From Priapulus caudatus (lineage: Eukaryota; Priapulida; Priapulimorpha; Priapulimorphida; Priapulidae), in NCBI RefSeq assembly GCF_000485595.1, contig NW_014577076.1:928390-979406 (forward strand): a stretch of 51,017 nt of DNA, given 5' to 3'. Positions 26,515 to 39,180 of the stretch are shown one piece after another; within the stretch, counting starts at the first letter, position 1, and each line of letters starts with the position of its first letter. The notes under the pieces were generated by a model, which was given only the letters and a program-made list of their open reading frames with translations, was not told where the DNA came from and made no database searches. Made by a program: the position numbers and the translations under genes.

Positions 26515-26585
26515 ACACTAAACCTGCACCTGCACCAAACTACCTGCCAACCTACCTGCACCAAACACCTGCACCAAACTAAATT
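26515..26585. repeat. Short CCTGCACCAAAC minisatellite
   Basis: Four to five imperfect ACCTGCACCAAACT units in tandem. Flanking 25950-27100 shows no recognised gene. Confidence 0.8.
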
Positions 26586-27132
26586 CACAATATATGCGGA
26601 CAAAAGGTCGATAAGATGTCTCGCCTCAAAAATATTATTTATCCTAGCACACCTACTTGCCATCGGGCTAGCCAAATTGTGAGTACACAGTGACACGATG
26701 AATGCAATCTTATTCGCCGGGCAAGCCAACAGACAAATGGCTAAAGCTTTGGAAACACCAAATAACTAGTGATGAATGCTGGTTCGTACTAAGCGAGTGT
26801 TGCCTGTGTGAAACTAACCGTTTACAACTCTTTAAAACTACTACGCAGTATACACGCACTGCACATTGCAAGGTAACCTTCACTATAGTTATTTAATCGA
26901 CAAAGACACCTAATTGAAGCCTTAAACTTTGATCCCGCCATTTCCTGATCAGATTTCACTTTATTACGTCGCGTATTTCTTTAACGAGGAACGTATATAT
27001 TACGCCATATGTTTAACCTGAATTCTACATGGCACATTTTTAACCACCTTTTTCAAGCCAATTTTTTCGCTATTGAGGTCAGTGAAAGGCACCCAGAGTA
27101 CCAATGATAGCGAAAGGAACCGTGGAAAGTAA

Positions 27133-27135
27133 GTT

Positions 27136-27195
<60 letters not shown>

Positions 27196-27216
27196 NNNNN
27201 NNNNNGGAAGTAAGTT

Positions 27217-27296
<80 letters not shown>

Positions 27297-27321
27297 TAGT
27301 ATTATTGTTATAATAATAATA

Positions 27322-27359
<38 letters not shown>

Positions 27360-27396
27360 ATTATTATTATTATTAGTAGTAGTAGTAGTAGTAGTA

Positions 27397-27453
<57 letters not shown>

Positions 27454-27480
27454 ATAGTAGTAGTAATAGCAGCAGTAGTA
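27133..27480. repeat. (ATT)n and (AGT)n microsatellites around a gap
   Basis: An ATT run (27133-27195), a 10-N gap, a second ATT run (27219-27296), an ATA run (27311-27357) and an AGT run (27373-27480). The sequence GGAAAGTAAGTTAGTG before the first ATT run is repeated almost exactly after the gap, so the repeat was probably assembled twice. Confidence 0.95.
27196..27205. other. Assembly gap (10 N)
   Basis: Ten N bases interrupt an ATT microsatellite. Confidence 0.99.
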
Positions 27481-27489
27481 GTGTCTATG

Positions 27490-28740
27490 ATTATGTAATA
27501 TGTCTGATACCGTCTTGCTATTAATGAAATATTGGTTTTGGCAATATACGAACAAAGATTGCCATCAATATTGACTCCATCACCATTCTAGAAATGACGC
27601 GCTCACCTCGCTTACTTTAAATGTTTTGGCATTTTAAAATGATTAGAATATTTCGATAGCGCCTGGAATTACCCTTTCCATTTTCACGTCGTCACATCTA
27701 AATTGTGTTGCTGTCCAATAACAGGGGGCATCACTTTAGATAAATAGTTATTGCTTGATGCTCTCCGTTCGCGTTAGCACGCGAAAGTTTACAGTTTTAG
27801 GGAATGTAGTCATCGCGCTCTATACATTTCCAATCGTGAGCTGTTCTCGCAATGATAAGTCATGTGATGACATGCGCAAGTCTGTAGACTTAGTCACTAC
27901 GCACGGATTCGTACATGATGTGTGTTTATATTTGTTATTACAATCACAACATAAGTTTCGCGCTGGCCGTTTTATGAGGGAATGAGGCCACGTGCTTTCT
28001 GTATTCCGTCAAGTAGGCAGCCAGGCGGGCGTGCAAGCGGCCGGACGTGCGGGGAAGCATGCAGGCGAGCGATTATAAACCAGCAGCAGCGGCAGCATCT
28101 TTTCCCGGAAGGAGATCGGCCGTTTGACTGCGTTAACCCGATACAAATGTGTCGGCAGGGGATGACATTCACATGCAATGAGCTCGCAAGCATAACGCGC
28201 GAACATCGCAACGGTTCGTGATTCCTAACCTAGGTCGAAGAAGTTGCAGGACAAGAAGTGGAGAGTTTCGCGGGGGGGAAGAGGAGGAGTGAAAGTGGCG
28301 ACACGGGCGGGAATGGAAGTGGAGTAAGAGGAGCGAGAAAAAATATGTCTTAAATCGGTGTTGTCGATTGTAGCCGAGTTATTAGCTGGCGACTTTCATT
28401 GCGAATTTATCTAGAGCTCGTTCATTTTTCGCGCCGTTATTCGAGCCGACTTCTTGTGCTGGATTTGATTTATTTGGGTCACATCGGCACGTGGCTTCAA
28501 CCACGTAGGGATTACGGACAGAGCCTCTCTTCCTTCCGTTGTCCGCGCAAAAACTTCGCAACTCGGTTCAGGCGCGGCCCTGCCTTGCATCAGACGTCTC
28601 TCGCGCTGGCAGGTGGTTCTAATAGCAACCGCTGCGCGAAATAACCACTTGCGTGCGCGTGAAAGTCGGCGCAGATAATTAGAGCTATGATGGCTGCAGG
28701 TCGACCGGGAGGGCTCCCCCGAGCTAACGCGCGGTCCGCA
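27490..28740. other. Region upstream of the receptor gene, no gene recognised
   Basis: GC content and CpG rise from about 27970. A purine-rich stretch (GGAAGAGGAGGAG) lies at 28270-28340. No frame is recognisable. It may contain distal promoter or 5' untranslated exons of the receptor gene, but nothing in the sequence fixes this. Confidence 0.4.
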
Positions 28741-28745
28741 CGTTG

Positions 28746-29026
28746 TCTACCAGCCCTGTGCGAGCATTACTCTACCAGCCCTGTGCTAGCATCACTCTAC
28801 CAGCCCTGTGCTAGCATCACTCTACCAGCCCTGTGCTAGCATCACTCTACCAGCCCTGTGCTAGCATCACTCTACCAGCCCTGTGAGAGCATCAGTTTAC
28901 CAGTCTTGTGTGAGTATCAGTCTACCATCCCTGTGTGAGCATCAGTCTACCATCCCTATGCGAGCATCAGTCTACCAGCCTTGTTTGAGCATCAGTCTAC
29001 CATCCCTGTGCTAGCATCAGTCTACC
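28746..29026. repeat. 25-bp minisatellite, 11.2 copies
   Basis: The unit is TCTACCAGCCCTGTG followed by CTAGCATCAC. Copies 2-5 (28771-28870) are identical. Copies 6-11 diverge (CATCCCTGTG, TGAGCATCAG). The array ends with a partial TCTACC. Units abut without spacers, so it is not a CRISPR array. It lies about 350 bp before the receptor start codon, so it is probably in the promoter or 5' untranslated region. Confidence 0.95.
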
Positions 29027-29162
29027 GACGCGCAGCGGCAGAGCAACTATGCTCAACTAGACTAGTTGCCGCGTCGACGTGACGCGTCAGCAGCGCACCG
29101 ATAAACAAATTGTCGTCATCGCTTCGCGCGTCCTATAGCTCTCCGCAGCATTATCAATAAAG

Positions 29163-29240
29163 CTGGGCGGAGATAGTCACACTCGCTCAGCGCTATAAGC
29201 ACCCGCCGCGCCACGCGCGCTACATGCAAACCCCGGAGAC
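29163..29240 (+). promoter_or_regulatory. Possible core promoter of the receptor gene
   Basis: A GGGCGG box (29165-29170) and a TATAAG hexamer (29194-29199) lie in CpG-rich sequence 140-215 bp upstream of the ATG. The order GC box, TATA-like and then start region is plausible, but no initiator motif is decisive and an upstream untranslated exon cannot be excluded. Confidence 0.3.
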
Positions 29241-29377
29241 GAACGCACGTGCGCATTTAGAATCGGGCGGTCTGCGCGTGATACAACGGTACGACGCGCG
29301 AGCGTTTACGGCACGAACGCCGACGATGTGTCGGCACTGACTTAACAAGAGCTACGACTGGTAAAACGACGGGCGAA

Positions 29378-29767
29378 ATGACAACGCATGGACCTGTGCT
29401 TCTGCGAGTGATCGTCAGACTACTATGGCTGCTGTGGACGGCGGAGCTACTGCGGGCCGAAAACTTTACGATAGGCTATATCACCGGGAGCGCCCGCAGG
29501 CCCGGCAACAACGAGTACAACCGGCCCGGGCTGGCCATCAGCGGAGCAATCACGCTCGCTGTCAACGAGATCAACGCGAATCCCGATCTGTTGCCCAACG
29601 ACTATTTGAACTTTGCGGTGGCCGAAACGTACGGCGAATCCGCCGAGAGCCTGAAACAAACTGCGCTGTTTTGGCAAAGCAATGCGGCAGTTATTATTGG
29701 TCCGCAAGAGACGTGCGTTTGCGAGGCAACTCTAGCCGGATCGTTTGGAATTCCAATGGTGTCATAC
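29378..29767 (+). CDS. Receptor guanylate cyclase-type ectodomain, exon 1 (signal peptide and lobe 1)
   Basis: The gene, built from seven exons, encodes a secreted or membrane receptor with an ANF-type (periplasmic-binding-like) ligand-binding domain. Exon 1 gives residues 1-130. A signal peptide covers roughly 1-27 (LLRVIVRLLWLLW core, cleavage near LLRA/ENF). It is followed by FTIGYITGS, RRPG, RPGLAISGAITLAVNEIN, AETYGES and GPQETCVCEATLAG, ending in PMVSY. These blocks recall the insect eclosion-hormone-receptor cyclases (BdmGC-1/CG10738) more than Gyc76C, by memory comparison only. C113 corresponds to the conserved family Cys after GPQET; C115 is extra. The ATG has G at -3. The exon ends at a perfect GTAAGT donor, phase 0. 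Ligand binding in this family activates an intracellular cyclase, but that half was not found here. Confidence 0.9.
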
Positions 29768-30089
29768 GTAAGTATAAATGTTAATAATTATGCAATAGTC
29801 CGTCATACTTTGGTGCACATAGGGCGTGCGTGTGCGGGGATGTGTGCGCGAACATCTATTTGTCGGGGCGTATGTGCCGGCATGTCAATTTGTATATGTA
29901 TCTGTATCTACATCAAATTCCCTCTTCCTCGTTTGTCTTATTTTAAGTATTACAAATCTTAAATAGCATTATTTCATGTATCTTTTAAGTATACTATTAT
30001 ACTACCACATCTACTATAGCAGTGTGGAAAACAGCAATGAAACAATACTGGCAAATTATTCAGTTTTAAATTCACTTCGGTTTATTGAT

Positions 30090-30690
30090 TTATTCATTCA
30101 TCCATGCATCCATGCGTCCTTGCATCAACCCTTTCATCAATTCACTCTTCTCATTCTCCCTTTCATTTATTCATTCATTCATTCATTCATTTATCCATCC
30201 ATCCATCCATCAATTCATTCATTTATTTGTTCGTTCTTTCGTTCGTTCGTTCGTTTGTTCGTTCGTTCGTTCGTTCGTTCGTTCGTTCGGTCATCCCTTC
30301 TTTCCTGCTTTCGTTCTTTCACTCATTTATTCGTTCATCCATTGATTAATTTATTCGCCCATCCATCCATCAATATATGCATGTATGTATCCAGTCATCC
30401 ATTGATTCATCCATCGATCCATGCATCTATCCATCCATCCATCCATCCATCCATCCATCCATCCATCCATCCATCCATCCATCCATCCATCCATCCATCC
30501 ATCCATCCATCCATCCAGCCAGCCATTCATTCATCCATCCATCTATCCATCCACCCATCCATCCATTCATTCATCCATCCATCTATCTATCCACCCATCC
30601 ATCCATCCATCCGTCCATCCATCCATCCATCTATCCACCCACCCATCCATCCATCCATCCATCCCATCCATCAATCCATCAACACACGCA
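30090..30690. repeat. (TTCA)n, (TCGT)n and (ATCC)n microsatellite field
   Basis: Successive tetranucleotide blocks lie inside intron 1, including about 27 ATCC units near 30430-30515. No coding is supported. Confidence 0.95.
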
Positions 30691-31382
30691 GAATTTATCT
30701 ACGCAAAATTATGTATGCTAGCATCGTGCCACTAACTACTCTCTTCATATGCACTGCAACATGATTACTCATATACAACCATTTACAACAAGATCATTTG
30801 TCGATTTATTTATTCATTCATTCATTTACTTATTTACTTATTTATTTATTTATCTATTTATTTATTTAGTTAGTTAGTTAGTTATTTTCCTGACCCGAGA
30901 GTAATGAACAAATGTGTTTAATTTAATACATTTATTAACCTAATCTAGCTCCATGTAATCAGAACGTGTTTTGTGTGTGACGTGCTATTTTGGTTACGCA
31001 TCCCTCGTGTGTGAGAATATTACTCCTCATTTCATTTTGTGTAAAAGTGCTTGTTTAAGCATTGTATGGTAAGGATCCGGTACAATAGGTATGATGAGAC
31101 AAGCCAATTTAACCTCGAATGTTGCCGCGTGTCTTAATTATTAAATGACAATAGCTATAACGATTATAAATTTATGTCAATAATAAGCAATAATTATATA
31201 GGTTAATAATTAATTATTAATTAACAATTGCAACAAAGGGCAAAGTTTTGATTGCACATACATCAGATTATAACGGGTTCATTTTCTAATGTTACCGGAT
31301 TCCATAAATGCGTCAACGGAAGAGAGTCTCATTTAGGTAAGATCAGGAGTTAATAATGACAAATTTGTCATAATTTGTCATT

Positions 31383-31760
31383 ATTAACTTCTGGTAAGAT
31401 GGTAACTTCTGGTAACTTCTGGTAACTTCTGGTAACTTCTGGTAACATGGACCTGGTATGCTGCAGTGACTATAGGTATATTGATTGTAACAGTATATAA
31501 CAGTAACAGTGACAGTGGCAATGACAGTGACCGTGGCAGTGACAGTGGCAGTGACTATGACAATGACAGTGACAGTAACAATAACAGTAACATAAGCAGT
31601 AACAGTAACGGTAACGGGAACGGGAAAGGGAACGGTAACGGTAACGGTAACGGTAACGGTAACGGTAACCGTAACTGTAACGGTAACGGTAACTGTAACT
31701 GTAACGGTAACGGTAACTGTAACAGCATCATCAATAGCAGCATCAGCAATAACAGAAATA
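31383..31760. repeat. TAACTTCTGG decamer and GTAACG/GTGACA hexamer arrays
   Basis: Five copies of a 10-bp unit (31383-31447) are followed at about 31500 by a hexamer array that drifts from GTGACA to GGTAAC, with GTAACT variants. The Val-Thr and Gly-Asn-Ser repeat frames on the two strands are artefacts. Confidence 0.9.
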
Positions 31761-33255
31761 GCAGTAGCAATAACATGTTTATTGTTCACAAACTACGCTT
31801 ATCACTGCGGAATGACGCAATTCGTCGTCTTGTCTTAAAGTGATAGTAAAATGAATTAAGTGTGATTTTAAACTCGTAGAAACATCAGCTCGATCGTTTA
31901 TCCTGCGCACGTACCAATGCAACATAAAACGTGAAATACCACCCACGAGAGGTATACATTGCCCAGCCCCTGGCCACGTGCCGGTATGTCTTTCTACGTA
32001 CGTGACTGAGCCCACGCCTTGCCAATGACTTTTATCAATGGCAAGCGACCGATGCAGCGAGTATAAACATACTGAAAGAGCAAACATCTTCCGCGCGGGC
32101 TTAGATCAATACGACTTTGTAAAAGGTTCAACACTATCATGGCTTTAGATGCCGGAATAGGGGAATCGCTTAGATTCCTGCGGTAATTGTTGGGACAAAT
32201 ACTTGCGCCTAAGAATGTAAACTGGGAGAGAGAGCGAAAATAAACAAAGAGCACTTAATATAAGCACTCGGCTTACTGATGGCTAAATACAGCCACTGTG
32301 AGCTGTGAAAGTGTTTTAGCTTCACAATTCGTGCACATTATGTGAACTAGATAAGTAACGTTTATAGCACAACGGAAAGAGCCCCCTTTATCACCCGCCT
32401 GACGTTCCCATCTCAGAACGGTTACCATAGACTATTTACATTCTTTGCATTTCTGCTTCACTTGGAATGATTCCTTGCTCAATCCACGTTGCTTATACAG
32501 CCAAGGGTCTCTTCAAACCACTGTAATATATATCTCTAAACAGCGAGTGGGGCCTCTGCACGTGTTCGGTCGGGCACAACATTCGAAATTGGAAAGAAGC
32601 CACGAAATATACGGTATCGCCGGAAACCAGAGCGCAAACAACCCACGCGGCATATTGGAAATTTGGAGGTTTGTGTCTCGTGTTGAACCAAGGTTGACGG
32701 TTCATAGCCGATTATTTCCTATATTAACGACATACGCTATTAACCTTTGATCTGGGCTCATGCAGTAAGCAGTTGTTTTGCCACCCTGTGTCGATATTAT
32801 ACGTTGGCTATTGCAAAGACAGATTGAAGATTTGGAAATAAGTTAATAATTTAGTTTGTACAGAAATGTGGATTGTCGGATGGACCCTGTTTAGTTAATC
32901 TAGTTAACTAATATTGTGAAAGCAAACGTAGTTTCCATGCGTTTACTCTTTTTTCTAATTACAGACCATACAGTTGTATATTGCAATAAATATGTTTTCG
33001 AAAGAATACTATGCATTCACGCATTGCGTATGTAATCTTGATAGGCGAATGAGGTATAAGTAGAACCACTTCGGTTCAAAGTAAAAGCGTCTACGTAGAC
33101 GAGTACGTTGTTGTACCAAAGCAATATAGGCCATGTCAAGTTTAAAATGAACAGAATGTGAGCATCTTACGCGTAGCCCAATTTTCTAGCAGAGTATGGA
33201 TATTTTCAAGCTTAGCGACTAATTTAACGACCACGGGCAGAGGAATCAGTCCGGG

Positions 33256-33258
<3 letters not shown>

Positions 33259-33354
<96 letters not shown>

Positions 33355-33370
33355 AAGTAAGAGAGAGATG
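33259..33370. repeat. (TA)n then (GA)n
   Basis: A TA run (33259-33292) is followed by a GA run (33293-33370) with a GGA variant. It is intronic. Confidence 0.95.
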
Positions 33371-33651
33371 AATAAACTGGATGTTTTTAGGACTCTTGTC
33401 TCTATCCTCTCTTGATTGATTCCTCTGCTTTATGTTCGCTAAATTAGTCGGTAAGCTTGAAAATATCTGCGATTTGCATGACTGCGATTTTAGATATGAA
33501 CTCCCTGCCGTGTGTCGTGCGGACGTATGAACGTCTGTCGCGAAGCAAAGAACGTGCTTTACTGCTAAGCAGTTTCCGGCTCTACAATAAATCAGTAGTT
33601 ATAGAATTCACTATCACCTTATTTGCCGGCTGTAATATTCCGAGTCCATAT

Positions 33652-33696
33652 AATCAGGAGTGAATAATAATAGAATCTATTATTATTCACCCTGAT
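33652..33696. repeat. Small palindromic repeat, copy 3
   Basis: ATCAGGAGTGAATAATAATA is followed by its near-complement and CCCTGAT. It is the same family as 5358-5402 and 7976-8021 and lies 60 bp before the exon 2 acceptor. Confidence 0.75.
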
Positions 33697-33756
33697 ATAA
33701 TATTCCTATAGTATAAATATAATACCCAGTACAGTCATCGCCGTTATGTGTTTCAG

Positions 33757-34060
33757 TACTGTCCGGAAACAGTGGTATCAAACAAGTACCAATACCCAAC
33801 GTTCGCCCGCACGCGACCACCGGACTATCAGATCTCAAAGTCACTCGCAGCGCTGCTGAAATACTTCAACTGGACGACTGTAGCCGTGCTCAGCAGTGAC
33901 GCGTCCGATTTTAGCAACGTCGCTACTACTATCATCAAGATTCTGAAGGCGTCTGGCATTGACGTGGCGACACACAGGACCTGGCAAGGAACGTATTACC
34001 ACGATTTCACCGAAAACCCCTTCGTTAAGCTGGTCGAAGAGACTTTAATGGACGCAAGAA
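33757..34060 (+). CDS. Receptor ectodomain, exon 2
   Basis: It follows TTTCAG in phase 0 and gives residues 131-231. It joins exon 1 as PMVSY-YCPETVVSNK, the expected family junction with conserved Cys 132. It contains PTFARTRPPD, QISKSLAALLKYFNWTTVAV (inter-lobe hinge and second lobe start), WQGTYYHDFTENPF and LVEETLMDAR. FNWT is a potential N-glycosylation site. It ends at a GTAAGT donor with one leftover base (phase 1). Codon use and GC content are clearly above the intron background. Confidence 0.92.
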
Positions 34061-36493
34061 GTAAGTGCTCGAGAGTTTAGTGTGGTTTATGATCGCCCTA
34101 CCTTCCTGGCTGGTACGGTGATTCGCTTAATCACGATACAATGTTTAAACGCTGAATGGAAGCTGTAGTTAAAATCACTACATGTAAGCTTGCGATGTCA
34201 TGCAATTCCTTCCTATTATGCAACGCTCCCATCTATGCGATGCTAATAATTATGTCATGTATATAATGCAACCATGTCGATCCACAGAGTGATATAATGT
34301 ATAAATGAAACAATAATATCTAGCGTAACGTTTTGCATAATCGCCCCTACAATTTCATGTAACGCTACTATATCGTGCTGTGCCGCCATATCGCATAATC
34401 TCATCTAAATCTCATTAACACGACTCGCAATATCGCATATCGTTTACACGTCTACATTATATCTCTCTAACTCAGTATGCTCTAATCTCACTAACGTATG
34501 CCATAGAATAATTGCATTTACGGCATTATACGTTCTTTGTAACGCTTCTGTGCGCCATGATAGAGAAAAATCACACGCAACGTTCCTTCATATTAAATAA
34601 CCTTCGTAGCGGTGGAGCGTAAAACACCTACTTCGGCACCTACTTTACACCGAAATAAATCGGACAAAAATAACTATGAAGGTCTTGAAGAAACTAATCC
34701 AACGGTCGTTCCCTATTGTCTGACACACGCGGGTCGTTGAGTTAACAGTATTAAATACTTAAAAGCGAAATAGAATGGCTTTAACCCTATACCTCATCGT
34801 CAAACGTAGACATATTTACACACGCGTCTACGAACTCTTCGTGACATGTGCGGTAAATTATACCCCTATTTGCAGTAGTAAGTAGTCTATACCATACACG
34901 GCTTGTTTAGGTTAGCATTAATTGGCTCGTAGATGCCGTTTTACCAATGGTCACTAAATCAAATGAATCGTTCACTGACCTTTCGTATGGTCTGAGTACT
35001 GACGGCAGCTTTTATGTGTGACCCGGGTGCGCAGCGTATGTGCCCATTCGCACCATGTGTTGTCCAGGGTGTCCATGTGTTTCGTTGATTTTATAACGAG
35101 TATGTAAATTAATACTTAACTGACGAAAGATCGGACATACTACTTTATAATATGATTCACTCTAACAGCAGCGGTATAAAGCCGTTACTTTTTGAAGTTA
35201 TATTATGTTATACGGAATGTACTTTCCACTTTTAGCGTAGCATCCGCAAATAAGGGGAATGATTTTGACGTTGGTCTAGGCGTATTATGAATATGTAAGT
35301 TTGCAGCGGCATACATTTGGACATTTTTTGCAGCAAATATCGTATTTAGCTTTCAGCAAACTATCATAATCTTATTAATCTTATGTTATCTTCTCTATTC
35401 ATGGAGCACAATATCGTACTAGGAGATTAAATTGAATGCTGCAATTGGGTTTATTTCATGGTGCAGGTTATGAAATTACGATATATGCGCGTAAGAAAAT
35501 TCACGAACTTTCTTGAGCTGCTAATGGGTATTTAAATGCGACGGCTTCAAACGAGCACCTCATTGCTAAACTAATCGCTTTATCAACCAGGACACATCTG
35601 TTTCATATCAGCGTTTTTGAGGCGAGAAGGCAAGGCAGTTGTCGCAAAAGTGCAATGAAGCTACTTATTCCATTTGACAGCGCGCAAGATCAGTCTTTGC
35701 CGCCTACGTAATTATAGACTCAATTTCTAGGCGAGGCAGTTGTTCGTGGCCGTTGTAAAAACACAGAGAACCGTAAATGTCATAGTAACTTAATTATAGA
35801 ATCAGAAGCGTGCTTTCTTAAATGGACTTTTTTAGTGTATGCCGAAGGAAGGTAATTTTAACATGCTGCCCTATTCTTACGTTTCCCACACGATAAGCAA
35901 TAAGCAATTTTTTTATGTCGATGCGAAAATATTCGCGGCTATAATACAGACGGATTTCTCATCTTGTTTAACAAGGTTCTTACTGTTGTTTTTAAATTGT
36001 TTGACATGTGCAATACTCACAGAGTATAGTAACCTTGCCGAACAGCTGCATATTACGCATGCACTTTAAGATGTGTCTTAAAACGTGAGAAATGTCTACC
36101 GGCACCCTATCTATGGTAGAAGTCACCGCTGTAAGCTGCGTACGTGATCGATCTCAGCTAGTCGAATGAAGTGATCCATAGCATCGGTTTGAAATGCCAG
36201 TTTAGTTGTACGGGCGTATAGATAAAATAAATAATAGCGCTTGGATTTACAACATAGCTCGCGGATTACAGAAACAATTTTAATTACCGATATTAGGGCA
36301 TCCTTAACCCTGCTCCGAAATACATTATTATGTTTACACGCACATATACGAGCATAACACACGCGCGCGATGTCCCGGATGTTACACCATGGTTCTAATT
36401 GCTAGTAATAGTAATCGTTGCTGCGACCGCGGCACTGGTACTGGTGGTACGCCGTAGCTAGGACTGATGCCTTCATATATATTGATATTTCAG
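34061..36493 (+). other. Intron 2 of the receptor gene
   Basis: It is 2.4 kb, GTAAGT to TTTCAG, AT-rich, with no recognised repeat family and no missing ectodomain segment needed between exons 2 and 3. Confidence 0.85.
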
Positions 36494-36637
36494 TATATGT
36501 TGTCATCGGGAAGCAGACAGAGTACATAGGATTGATGACATACATGGAGGAGAGACAACTCCTCAACGGCGACTATTTTGTCGTTGGGGTTCATTTTGAT
36601 CAGTACAACCCTGAAGATCCAGAGGAATACATAAAGG
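36494..36637 (+). CDS. Receptor ectodomain, exon 3
   Basis: The acceptor ATTTCAG and the two entering bases TA complete Ile232 with the base left by exon 2. It continues YVVIGKQTEYIGLM, then GDYFVVGVHF and DQYNPEDPEEYIK (residues 232-279), the second-lobe core of ANF-receptor domains. The DYFVVG and QYxPxxPExY blocks match what I recall of eclosion-hormone-receptor cyclases. The donor is G/GTAGGA (phase 1), weaker than the others, but it joins exon 4 in frame. Confidence 0.9.
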
Positions 36638-36811
36638 GTAGGATCGCTGTTCTTCGCAACTCAACGTCTCTAAATAACATTTTATTTTGTACAAAAACAT
36701 AAAGGTATAAAGCCTATACATATTTTAAAAAAAACATCCGACTCTTTATTTGATAAAATATACAATAAACACGCGCACGCACGCACACACGCACGCACGC
36801 ACGCACGCACG

Positions 36812-36886
<75 letters not shown>

Positions 36887-37355
36887 ACACAAGCACACAC
36901 ACACGCATTATATATAATCTTATTTTACATTGCATAGGTAATGCTTATACTAAAGATGTCTTCCCCTTTCACTACTGTAACCAATTTGTAACAAATCCCA
37001 CAACCCCCAGAGTAAACCCCACGCAAAAACTAAATTGAATTATAACCTTGAAGCATTAGGAACTGTAAAACGTGGATAGCAAGCCTGATGAAAATCTCGA
37101 ATTCAAAATAGCTTTTGTCGCCGGTTACAAAATGTCGTTTAAAACATGTTTTTCAAAAGTTATATTCTCTAGGCAAAAGCTTGGATTAAACTTAATCCAG
37201 AGCAAGGTATGGCTGCTTGTCATTTATGTATAAACGCACAATCGCGAAGTTCTTTTGTTCAGTTCGTGCTGTGGTGTTCGTCTCTGCATTTTCTTTATCG
37301 TAAAGCGACATGTCGCCTCCGGTGTGTGCTGGATGTTTTCACTCTTCCGTCGTAG
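36638..37355 (+). other. Intron 3 of the receptor gene, with (CA)n
   Basis: A 718-bp intron containing CGCACGCA and a long CA run (36773-36905). It ends CGTCGTAG. Confidence 0.85.
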
Positions 37356-37543
37356 GTGTGCTACAGACGCACGTTGACACGCGCAGTCGCAGAGCCTTTC
37401 AGTCTTACATCGGGATCATCAGCTCCGCGCCCGTGTACCCGGCGTTCCAGCACTTCTCGGCGAAGGTAGACAGTTACCTGGAGTCGCCACCGTTCAGCCA
37501 CCCCAACCCGTTTAAGACGAAGGGACTGGATGTCCCTCGAAAG
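37356..37543 (+). CDS. Receptor ectodomain, exon 4
   Basis: The acceptor is CGTCGTAG. Its first two bases complete Gly280 from exon 3 (YIK-G-VLQTHV). Residues 281-342 include RRAFQSYIGIISSAPVYPAF, VDSYLESPPF and HPNPF. The AFQSY-GI-APV and PPF-PNP blocks are again those of the eclosion-hormone-receptor group as I recall it. It ends in phase 0 at AAG/GTACGC. Confidence 0.9.
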
Positions 37544-37897
37544 GTACGCACGCGCTCGTCTGGCGTGAAAACTACAAGCTAACCTGCGTTATTAGTATAC
37601 GAATGTGATTATCTCATCAAATGAGCATCAGCGTAAATTAGAAGACACACACATCGTGCGTTAATACTTATTACACGGCATCCATATGTGCAGTGTAATT
37701 GTGAAGCATGAGACCTATACTCAATAAACGATAAGGTACCCTATTTACTGTTACGGGCAGATGACAGGTAAAATACACACAATTTCTCATGGTATTATGA
37801 TATCGCAAATATTGCATAAACTGCCAACATTGTTGTCACGTCAGTGTAAAAATATAATATGGTTTATATGACTTCATGATCTCATTAGATCAACCAG

Positions 37898-38024
37898 GGG
37901 GCGGCACACCTTTACGACGCAGTCTACCTATATGCTCGGGCTGTGCATCAGGCAGAAGCCAACCACGATGATCCACTCAATGGTCACGTTTTGATCAATT
38001 ACATGAAAGAGCAGACGTATCTGA
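37898..38024 (+). CDS. Receptor ectodomain, exon 5
   Basis: The acceptor is CAACCAG, phase 0. Residues 343-384 include GAAHLYDAVYLYARAVHQAE and INYMKEQTYL. The AAHLYDAVYLYA helix is a hallmark of receptor guanylate cyclase ectodomains. The donor is A/GTAAGT, phase 1. The preceding intron (37544-37897) is plain AT-rich sequence. Confidence 0.92.
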
Positions 38025-38188
38025 GTAAGTGAAACGCAAGATTACGAATGGCGCTGACTCAACGCGTCGCAAACTCGTGAACAGCGTAGTCTATAACACA
38101 AATATCAAATAAACGTTATATGTAACAGTTATTTACGCACACACCAGATGCAATACATCCTCTCGCTGGGGTTTATTCTCTCATTTAC

Positions 38189-38250
38189 CATCATTAGCCA
38201 TCATGGCCATCATTAGCCATCATTAGTTACATTGGCCATCATTAACTTCA
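38189..38250. repeat. CCATCATTAG decamer repeat
   Basis: Five imperfect copies lie in intron 5 (38025-38382). Confidence 0.85.
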
Positions 38251-38382
38251 AACTCCTACTTTCTTCATATTCACATCTCACGCGATGCATCCAATAAAAG
38301 CTTAGAATGCCCCGAAAGCACGTAGCTTCTGTTTCATCTCAACGCAATTCGTTTCTCTCGCCCTCTAAATCGACCGGCGTAG

Positions 38383-38549
38383 GTGCGATGGGATACATGA
38401 CGTCGACGGACGAGAATGCTGACGCGAAAGGCAACTACACGCTAATTGCGTTCAGTCGGCTTCCGGGAGCGGAAGCGCGATACGGCCTGACGCCCGTGGG
38501 CACGTTCGAGCATATGGAGCCAGGCGAGGGTGAAACAATCGGCCTTCCG
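38383..38549 (+). CDS. Receptor ectodomain, exon 6
   Basis: The acceptor is CGGCGTAG. GT completes Ser385 with exon 5. Residues 386-440 include AMGYMTSTDENADAKGNYTL and TPVGTF. MGY-DEN-DA-GNYTL is the conserved end of the ANF-type ectodomain in receptor cyclases, and GNYT is a potential N-glycosylation site. It ends in phase 0 at CCG/GTAAGA. Confidence 0.92.
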
Positions 38550-39180
38550 GTAAGATATGTATGTATTATTCGATCTAACACACGCTTTGCAGTAAACTCG
38601 CTCTTGTACTAATTGTGACTGCACGTATGTACGTGGGCGTGTGCGCGTGCGGGCGTGCGTGCGTGCGTGAGTGTGTGCACGCGCGCGTTTGTTCATTTCA
38701 CATTGCGTTGCATGTCGTATTCCCTTACATCGCGACGGCGATGTATCATGGTAAATTAATTTGAAATTATCATGTATGCGTGTGGCGTGCGCGTGCGCGC
38801 GCACATTTGTGTGCTGACTGCGTGCGACTCTACCTTCTGCCGTTCGGTGTCATAAATATGTTTTACCATATATCAAACAAGTCATAACTGTAACTATATG
38901 TACGTTTGCAAATCAAGCATTATATTGGTGGGTAATAGACGGACGTGTACACCCGATTTGTTCCTATTCTCAAAACGCATGCATGTTAAATCAATAAAGT
39001 AGCTATCTGTGTTGCGCATGAATTAGATACAGCATTGTAAATATAATATATAATATCAACTATATATTATAAGTGTGAATAAATTTATCATAACCGCGTA
39101 AACGCGCAACATTGGATGACGTCACGCGTGACGCATCGCTGCAGCTTGTCCGCTGACGACGCTCATGTTTGTCGCTGCAG
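38550..39180 (+). other. Intron 6 of the receptor gene
   Basis: It starts GTAAGA and ends GTCGCTGCAG. It contains a GTGC/GCGT-rich patch (38630-38690) and AT-rich sequence. Confidence 0.85.

Larger units (their letters stand above)
29768..33756 (+). other. Intron 1 of the receptor gene
   Basis: It is about 4 kb, starts GTAAGT and ends TTTCAG. It holds ATTC/TCGT/ATCC tetranucleotide arrays (30090-30690), TTTA/GTTA runs (30807-30884), a short inverted repeat (31347-31391), a 10-bp TAACTTCTGG tandem repeat (31383-31447), a GTAACG/GTGACA hexamer array (31500-31760), TA then GA runs (33259-33370) and a small palindrome (33652-33696). The 262-codon His/Pro/Ser/Ile-rich frame in it is a microsatellite artefact. 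Confidence 0.85.
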